This document shows, one piece after another, positions 56,474 to 64,000 of a stretch of 64,000 bases of DNA. Origin of the DNA: Siphonodentalium dalli (taxonomy: Eukaryota > Mollusca > Scaphopoda > Gadilida > Siphonodentaliidae). The notes beneath the pieces were generated by a model. It was not told the DNA's origin. It saw only the letters and a program-made list of their open reading frames with translations, and ran no database searches. Numbering within the stretch: position 1 is the stretch's first letter; every line of letters begins with the position of its first letter. Made by a program: the position numbers and the translations under genes. The stretch lies in the NCBI GenBank assembly GCA_032622095.1, contig CP136062.1, positions 142,680,351-142,744,350 on the forward strand. The letters are read 5' to 3'.

Positions 56474-56711
56474 AAGCCTTGAAATAGTGTGCCTTACATT
56501 TGCAGAATGAGGCCCACAGAGTGTGAATTTAGTGACGCTATCCCGCATATCGGGTTAGCGTCACCAAATTCACCCACTGGGAACCTCATTCTGCTGCGGC
56601 TTAAGCAGAATGAGATCCCCAGAGGGTGAATTTGGTTATGCTAGCCCGATGTTCAGTGTAGCAACTCTAAGTTCACCCTCTGGGGACCTCATGCACACTG
56701 TTTCAAGGCTT
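56474..56711. mobile_element. Twin-hairpin element inside an outer inverted repeat
   Basis: The outer arms AAGCCTTGAAATAGTGTGC and GCACACTGTTTCAAGGCTT enclose two consecutive hairpins, 56502-56594 and 56605-56694. Each starts GCAGAATGAG and contains GTGAATTT..GT.A.GCTA.CCCG, with pairing through CACCCTCTGGGGA-type sequence. The two hairpins are diverged copies of each other. Confidence 0.85.
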
Positions 56712-58920
56712 GGCTAACTCCACTTTGCGTGGAGCATAAATCCGCGCTTATCAAGATTCGAACCAGCTTCGCAATCACTGATTATATTGACCTAATTGAC
56801 ATTGGACGTCACACACAGAGCCATGGCACTGGAGGGCCCACGATGTTTGGTGAGCCATTACAATGTTTGGCGATGCAGCACAAATTACATCAGACATGAC
56901 ATTCTCTGACCACTCGGGACAGAAGACGTGATGTGTCCCATACGTGGCTCATTTACTCATTTCCGGATGGTCGTCAATGGAAGACAAACGAGGATACAAT
57001 AATTGAGGGATCTCCGATTGTCGTAACGGTATCGGAACCGTTCAAACAAATTGTTGACAGAATCCTGCGGGCGTCATCTGTTCAACCGTTATTCATGTAC
57101 TGAATGTATTGTGAGTAATTAGCGATGTGTTAAAAGCTCCCCCAGTGTCACAATCCTCCCACGCTGCATGTTCAAACACCAAGCTTGTGCAAGGTTTCCT
57201 GCTGATTCATGGAAGAAGAAAAAAACACGAAAAAGCGCGATCCTTTTCATACACAACATTAACCGATCACTGCGCTATCTTCAACCAGTCTTCATGTTAT
57301 AATTGTCTCGAATATGTTTTTAATTTCAACATAGTTAGTTAACAAATGCACATACATATATAACTTCATTGTACGTAGCGGGTTTGGGTACGGTCACTTA
57401 AGTGAACCTCTTCTCACGAAAAACGCAATACACGCATGCAGGTACACGACATACAAAGAAAACAATAAAAACTTGCAAAATAAAATATACAACACGAGTA
57501 TGACGATTTTGTGTTGACGCAAATAAGTATGGAAACTAATGTGAGAACATTTTGTCTATGAGATAATTTTTCATTATATAACAACAAAACTACGTTAAAA
57601 TCAAACGAAATTATGGTGTAGACTGTCTAACTCTCGCCTATTAGGCCAGTGGTATTTTAGATTAATTCAAACAGACGAAAATCGCGACTGATATGAATAT
57701 CTGAAAGTCGATCAACGACTCTACAGCAGCGACTCACCAGCATCCTGACAACAATTAAAGGTTCACTAAACAGAGCGAACATATAATGCATGATGCCAAC
57801 AAGACTTTGAATCGAATTCTAATAGGCGTGTTTGTCTAGAATATCTAGAAATGTTTCATACCACGCAGCAGTATAAAGTGTTAATCTTCTCATATTGTGT
57901 ACAGAGTGACATTTTTGTAATGTAGGACACAGGACACGTATTTTCCTTCGGGAGTGAATATACAAACGATTATTATGTTTATTTGTAGCGAATAGCGCAC
58001 TTTTGACAAGAACAGATGCAATTGCATATGACCGCTGACATGGAAATGTCAATATATAACCGCAATCTCTCTTTAGCCCCGATTAAGTTTCTTTTGCTAT
58101 CTAATCATGCACGCATTGGTTGGATCAAATATACTTTTTCACATATGGTCAAGTATTAAAGTGATCTGTAAAACTCGATCTGATGTGCCTCACATCGAAT
58201 AAACTTGCTCAACGCGTGTATTTCAATTTTGTTTTATCAAAATTGCCAGAACACGACGGCATCCTTTCATATTAATGAAATAAAGTAAATCTCATTGACG
58301 AAACAATTCTAGTTTGTTTTTCGGCGATATCTTCGGGACGTAAGACTGACTGTATATGTTTACAATTATGTGTAGTTCAGACATCGTATTTTCTACGAAA
58401 GGACACAGCCGATGTTGTTAAATATTTTGACTATAATAATATAATCGAGCTTTCTTCAAAACATAAAATATCAGTTTGAAGTAATGAAATAATAACTTAA
58501 TATGTATTTATGTGCATTGCAAAAACTATGTTTGGTCACCATCAAACCATAGTATCAGTAAATCACATCTGCTAGAACTGGTTGAGAGGTTTTTAAAATT
58601 AATTTTCTATTATATAGTTGTTTACCTTTGTCCGTTTTGATTGGTTAGTCGCCATTAAACTCGTGGATCCATGGAAACTTTTAGCGTAATTCGTTCAACT
58701 GTCTCGAACGAGATATTCCTCTGTCACAGTTTAGTACCATGAGGGGTTCGATCTAATACCTACTCTCTCTATAATTTGAGTAAACACATACAAAACATTT
58801 ATGACTACATCATCAGTGCTATTGCAGGTCTGACAATCAAGATGATCTAAACGCTGTCATGTTGGATGCGCATGGCATTACATATAAATCGAATTACTAA
58901 CAAAACTATGAAGAAATCTA
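56712..58920. other. No gene seen
   Basis: Frames at 57127-57342 and 57819-58052 lack recognisable features. Long AT-rich tract without clear repeats; the last few hundred bases may be degenerate flank of the following tandem duplication. Confidence 0.45.
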
Positions 58921-58924
58921 ATTT

Positions 58925-61800
58925 TGTAGCCGTATGCAATCACTCAAACTTCTGTTCAGAAATGAGCTGGAATTTCAGCGATCTTCATTCAAAATCGTTT
59001 TAACAAGGTTTAAAAACTGTTCTGTCTCAGAATGATAACCCGAGCGGTTGATTTGAATACATCGCTGCTGTACCGATTTCACCAAGCAACTCGAAATTTT
59101 CTTGAGGACAATCGTTCTTTTCTTACATAAATTCGTGCATTATGGCCCAGCATTGTTGTCGGGGGGGGGGGATTAAAATAACACGTTTAACGTGACTTAA
59201 AACTTCAAATCATTCTATGTTGTTTATCATACAATATAAAAGATTGCCTGTTTAGAGCCACTGGATGCCCGTCGATGTAAGTAATAGTGCAAGCGTGAGC
59301 GTGTGAAGGAGTGTATGCCTGAATGTGTGTATCAGATGAATATTATCTATTGTATCCAACATGTAAACCATTCATCTTGTATGTAAAATCATCTGACTGT
59401 TTCAATAATAATTAAAAAAAACCCATTGTTGTCGGGAAATATACACGGCGAACTAATGTAGAAGCAACGTGACTATTCGATTCGCATCCGCCGAACAAAT
59501 TAAACCCACATTAACGTATTTTTAAATTTCGTAGTCACCTTTCATCCATTACAATCAACACACAAAGACACCATGTGGGATCTACACTGAGGGTATTCAA
59601 ATAAAGTTTCTATTAGAGAGTTGTATTCCCTCTGAACGCCATATACACCGATTGGCTAGAATCCCGAGTAAACTCGCTTGGCTATAGCGTCCATAGAACA
59701 AATTGTTTGTAACTCGTTCATTGGTCGTCAAGGAGATACCTTTAGTTCTATGTTTTGACAGAGCGGGGAGTCGCTCTAACTCGTCAATCTGGCTATAACT
59801 TAAAATAAAACCGTTATCACTATATAAATTGCAGCCAATAAAATCCAGTGATTAATTTTCCGTATGCAATCACTCAAACTTCCGTTCAGTCAAGAGCGGA
59901 AATTTCAACGAGCAATAATTCAAAATCGCTTATAACAAGGTTTAAAAACGGAACTGTTCTGTCTCAGAATGATAACCCGAGCGATTGGTTCGAAGACATC
60001 GCTGTTGCACCGACTTCATCAATCAACAATTTTCATGAGGACAATCGTTCTTTTCTCACATAAACTCGTGCATTATGGCCCAGCATTGTTGTCGGGAAAT
60101 ATACACAGCGAACTAATGTGGAAGCGACGTGAATGTTCGATCCGTATCCGCAGAACAAATTAAACCCACATTGAGGTATTACAATTTCGGAGTCACCTTT
60201 CATCCATTACAATCAACACACACAGACGCCATGTGGGATCTACACAGAGGGTATTCAAATAAATTGTCTATTAGAGAATTGTATTCCTTCTGAACGCCCT
60301 ATACCCCGATTGGCTAGATTCCCGAGTAAACTCGCGTAGGCTATAGCGTCCATAGAACAAATAATTTGAAACTCTTTCATTAGTCGTCAAGGAGATACCC
60401 TTAGTTCTATGTTTTGACAGAGTGGGGAGTCGCTATAACTCATCAATCTGGCTTTTACTTAAACTAAAACCGTTATCACTATATATCTCCGTTGGTAATA
60501 CGTGTTCGTGTGTCAAGACGATCTAAACAATTATAATGTCAGCCGACCATGAAATTGTACACGTTTTAATTATAAATACTCACAAAACATGGATAAATCG
60601 AAATTGCAGCCAATAAAATCAAGAGATTAATTTTCCGTATGCAATCACTCAAACTGCCGTTCAGTCAAGAGCATAAATTTCAACGAGCAATAATTCAAAA
60701 TCGTTTATAACAAGGTTTAAAAACGGAACTGTTCTGTCCCAGAATGATAAACCGAGCGATTTGTTCGAAGACATCGCTGTTGCACCGACTTCATCAATCA
60801 ACAATTTTCCTGAGGACAATATCACAATAATCGTTCCTTTCTCACATTAACTCGTGCATTATGGCCCAGTATTGTTGTCGGGAAATTAACAGAGCGGACT
60901 AACGTGGAAGCGACGTGACCATTCGATCCACAGCCGCCGACCAAATTAAATCCACATTAACGTATTAAACATTTCGGAGTCACCTTCCATTACAATCAAC
61001 ACACCAAGACGTCTTGTAGGATCTACACTATTCTGTCACCATCAAACCAACATACGAAGTTTCAGAAATCCCATCGGTCACGGAACTGGAGGAGAGGGTT
61101 TTCAAATAAATGTTCTACAGTATTAGAGAGTTGTATTCCTTCTGAACGCCCTATATCCAGATTGGCTAGAGCTCCGAGTAAACTAGCGCAGGCTATATAT
61201 AGCCTCCACAGAACACATTGTTTGTAACTCGTTCATTAGTCGTGAAGGAGATACCTTTAGTTCTATATTTTGACAGAGTGGAGAGTCGCTCTAACTCCTT
61301 AATCTGGTTATAACTTAAAATAAAATCGTTATCACTATATATCTTCGTTGGTAATACATGTGTGTCAAGACGATCTAAACAAATATTTAATGGCATGCGC
61401 ACGACCATGAAATTATACACGTTATAATTATAAATACTCACAAAACATGGAGAAATCGAAATTTCAGCCAATGCAATCCATTTATTAACTTTCCGTATGC
61501 AATCACTCAAACTTCCGTTCAGTCAAGAGCGGAAATTTCAACGAGCATTCATTCACAATCGTTTTTTACAAGGTTTAAAAACGGAACTGTTCTGTCTCAG
61601 AATGATAACCTGTGCGATTGAATCGAAGACACCGAGTTCATCAATCAACAATTTTCCTGAGGACAATAATCGTTCTTTTCTCACATTAACTCGTGCATTA
61701 TGGCCCCAGTATTGTTGTCGGGAAATGAACAGAGCGGACTAATGTGGAAGCGACGTGACTATTCGATCCGCATCCGCCGAACAAATTAAATCCACATTAA
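58925..61800 (+). repeat. Four-copy ~0.8-0.9 kb tandem duplication
   Basis: Units start CCGTATGCAATCACTCAAAC at about 58930, 59861, 60635 and 61493, with spacings near 930, 775 and 858 bp. Shared blocks include TTCAAAATCG, ACAAGGTTTAAAAAC, CTGTTCTGTC.CAGAATGATA, CATTATGGCCCAG, AACAAATTAAA.CCACATT, GGAGTCACCTTCCATTACAA-like and GTCAAGGAGATACC. Copy 4 is partial. Copy 1 is longer because of the insertion at 59164-59423. Short frames in different copies do not agree, so no gene is proposed. Confidence 0.9.
59164..59423 (+). mobile_element. Retroposon insertion with 13-bp target duplication
   Basis: CATTGTTGTCGGG at 59151-59163 is repeated at 59424-59436, while the other copies of the tandem unit have it once (for example near 60082). 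The 260-bp insert ends with AATAATAATTAAAAAAAACC, an A-rich tail immediately before the duplication. This is the signature of target-primed reverse transcription. The body (AGCCACTGGATGCCCGTCGA ...) matches no family that I can name. Confidence 0.85.
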
Positions 61801-62085
61801 ATTGAAGATTATCCGCCTCGAGGTGTCGATAACTGGTGTTTTCTGCCGCTAGATGGCACCGTTGATTGGCTGTTATTGCTGATTTATTGAGAGTAATATA
61901 CTTCTATGCCTTCTTCATTGTGGTCTGGTGATCAAATGAGAAACTGCCTCCGCGGAATCCTGACATCGGCGCGGTGGCTCCAGACAAGTTCCACTCAAAC
62001 GTCTCGTGCAGAGCTGGTCTTTCATATCCGTTGCAGTGGGCTATCAAATGTCTTCATCCAAGTCACTTTTATTTGACGGAACAAT

Positions 62086-63321
62086 CAGGGATGTGGCTAG
62101 AGGGTCTCCGCTGGGGGGGGTGTCCACCTTGGGAATTTCCAACTGCACCCCCCCCCCCCGCCCCCCTTGAGTCGCAATCACACCAACACAACTTTTTGAA
62201 TAATTCCATTTGCACCCCCCCCCCCTTGAGTCGGAATCACACCGACACAACTTTTTGCATAATTCCATTTGCACCCCCCCCCCCTTGAGTCGAAATCATA
62301 CCAACACAACTTTTTGCATATTTCCATTTGCACCCCCCCCCCTTGTACCTCATGCTCAGGCCTAATTTCCTATATATTCATAAGCCATGCTTCTATTTTC
62401 CCAGTATGACAACATTAAGATATTTTAACCTGAAAATTGCCCCCAAAAAAAACAACTAGTGATCTAATTCCAGACAAATGCACACAGCTACCGACAACAG
62501 ACCAGGAAACACCGGGCCGATCATGGTTGTTCGGCCCGGTGTGAGAAAATTTTGAAAACTATACAAGAAAATCGCAAATCCTAGCATCAAGACTGGCCTC
62601 AACTGAAGCTTTCCTAGTGTTGGAAATTTCAAACCTCATACTCCCCCTCAGGTTGGAAAATTCTTCAACTGATGACCATTTATGTCTACAAGTTTGACCA
62701 AATGTAGTAAAATATTGTTTTGCTAAACTAATTAGCAGTTTTGTATTGGCCATGTGAATGGGGCAATGACACACCGGGCCGACCATGGTTCGGCCCGGTG
62801 TGCGAAAATTTTGAAATCTGAACAAGAAAATCGCAAAATCCTAACATCTAGACTAGCCTCAAGCCTTCCTACTGTTCAAAATTTCAAACCCTACACCCCC
62901 ACTTAGGTTGGAAATTTTCCAACTGATGACAATTCCAATGACAATGTTGACCAATTGTATGACAATATTGTTTTCTTAAATTAACTAGAAGTTTTTGACT
63001 GGCCACGGGGGAGAGACCAGGACACAAGCTTTCCAAGTGTTGGAAATTTCCAACCTGTCACCCCCCTAAGGTTGGAAAATTTCCAACTGATGACCATTTT
63101 TGACCAAAAATAGGAACATATGCAAATATTGGTCGAAAAACAATAAATTCCCCCAAAAAATTGTTTTATAATCAAACTACAAGAACATTTTCAACCTATT
63201 GTTGGTGTGAAATTTCGTTGTGGCAGGTATGAAATTTCCAACTATTGAAAATATAGCTCTCTGCTGGGGGGGGGGGTGAGACACCCCCCCCCCCCACACC
63301 CCCCCTCTAGCCACATCCCTG
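62086..63321. mobile_element. hAT-like non-autonomous element, copy 2
   Basis: The ends CAGGGATGTGGCTAGAGGG and ...CCCTCTAGCCACATCCCTG are perfect inverted repeats, flanked by identical 8-bp GGAACAAT (62078-62085 and 63322-63329). Homologous to 4713-6194, but without the TTAA MITE and with an extra C-rich array near the left end. The interior repeats ACACCGGGCCGA.CATGGTT..TTCGGCCCGGTGTG palindromes (62510-62543 and 62771-62802). No transposase frame, so mobilised in trans if at all. Confidence 0.93.
62136..62345. repeat. ~59-bp C-rich tandem repeat inside the hAT-like copy
   Basis: Three units of CCTTGAGTCGNAATCACACC, AACACAACTTTTTG and ATTTCCATTTGCACCCCCCC style, plus a partial fourth. The copy at 4713-6194 has only one such unit, so the array expanded in this copy. 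Confidence 0.9.
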
Positions 63322-63329
63322 GGAACAAT

Positions 63330-64000
63330 AGCCACAGAAGTGCAGATAATTATCGTCCGTCTAGTCGCGGTGAGTGTCTCCCAAAACTGTCCACCTATAT
63401 AGCATATAGGTGGTTGAGTGGCCCGTTGTAAAACAAACTTGACAACACATATTTTCCTTTGACTATTGCCAAGACCCTCGTAATGGACAACATAATAAAC
63501 AATTATAAATTTCAACATTGAAACAGTTGACATCAAATTTGACGTTATGCGATAGGCTGAGCTTGTTCCGATTTATTTAGAGGATATCTAGGGTTTTTGG
63601 GGTCGATAACGAAAATTATCTCATGAGTGACAGAGATAAATGTCTATTTTTGCGAGCGAATGTGGGCACGAATGTGATCATTTTAATTTCCAATCAAAAG
63701 CACTTAGATTCTCTTTTTATTATACGGGTTTACAGATATATTCATCATTTATAACAATTAATGTTCTCAATTTCACCTTCAATCGAGGCACTAAAATCAA
63801 AAGCGGATGTTGAAAGTTGGGCGACGACTCTTTATCCCTGTCTATTCTGAACATTAAACATTAAACATTATAACATTAAACATTGGAGTAGTCTATCATT
63901 CATGTGGAGGTGCAGGACGATTCATATTCATCTGAACATTTCCTAAGGGAACTACTCGTCAATGAGTATATTTAGTAAATAAAGGGTCAAACCAACGGCG
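63330..64000. other. No gene seen
   Basis: Contains a short ACATTAA tandem (about 63850-63885) and a small CCTATATAGCATATAGG hairpin near 63399. No convincing frame. Confidence 0.45.

Overview
The window looks like nuclear DNA from a metazoan, most likely a marine invertebrate. It is AT-rich, contains an intronless class A GPCR, two animal-type non-LTR retrotransposon remnants, a tRNA-derived SINE fragment, and many MITEs, minisatellites and microsatellites. The species cannot be named from the sequence. I see no bacterial operon, viral gene or CRISPR array.

The only intact protein-coding gene I can support is a single-exon 356-residue receptor on the minus strand at 48396-49466. It has all the class A landmarks, the aminergic Asp in TM3, and a TM5-TM7 pattern closest to the serotonin 5-HT4 receptor group. 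Two other coding remnants are broken reverse transcriptases: one at 15370-16890, 5'-truncated inside RT motif A, and one CR1/L2-like at 26203-27880 with an internal stop and a frameshift.

The rest is transposon and satellite sequence, and inverted-repeat (foldback) architecture dominates it. From left to right: a 60-bp minisatellite (69-573); a MITE with ~80-bp TIRs (4004-4443); a hAT-like element (4713-6194) split by a TTAA-flanked piggyBac-type MITE, with a second hAT-like copy at 62086-63321 that preserves the empty site; a 1.29-kb foldback (9855-11141) with an opposite-orientation copy at 20788-22053; a 22-bp satellite (13975-14612) interrupted by a chain of elements (14613-18771); a CR1/L2-like LINE (25948-27900); an 11.5-kb giant foldback (29883-41348) whose centre is triplicated as three exact 2,570-bp units and whose right arm holds a ~160-bp tandem array; a 2.3-kb foldback with 8-bp flanking duplications (42985-45294); the receptor; two small palindromic MITEs just upstream of it; a Drosophila-FB-like element with minisatellite TIRs (51285-52660); a second TTAA-type MITE (54028-54490); nested palindromes (56065-56711); and a four-copy ~0.8-0.9 kb tandem duplication (58925-61800), one copy of which carries a retroposon with a 13-bp target duplication.

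The genes do not form a pathway. The interest lies in the density and nesting of foldback elements, and in several insertion histories that can be read directly from empty and filled sites inside this one window. Percent identities were judged by eye, and element family names are inferred from termini and target duplications, not from encoded transposases, none of which I found.
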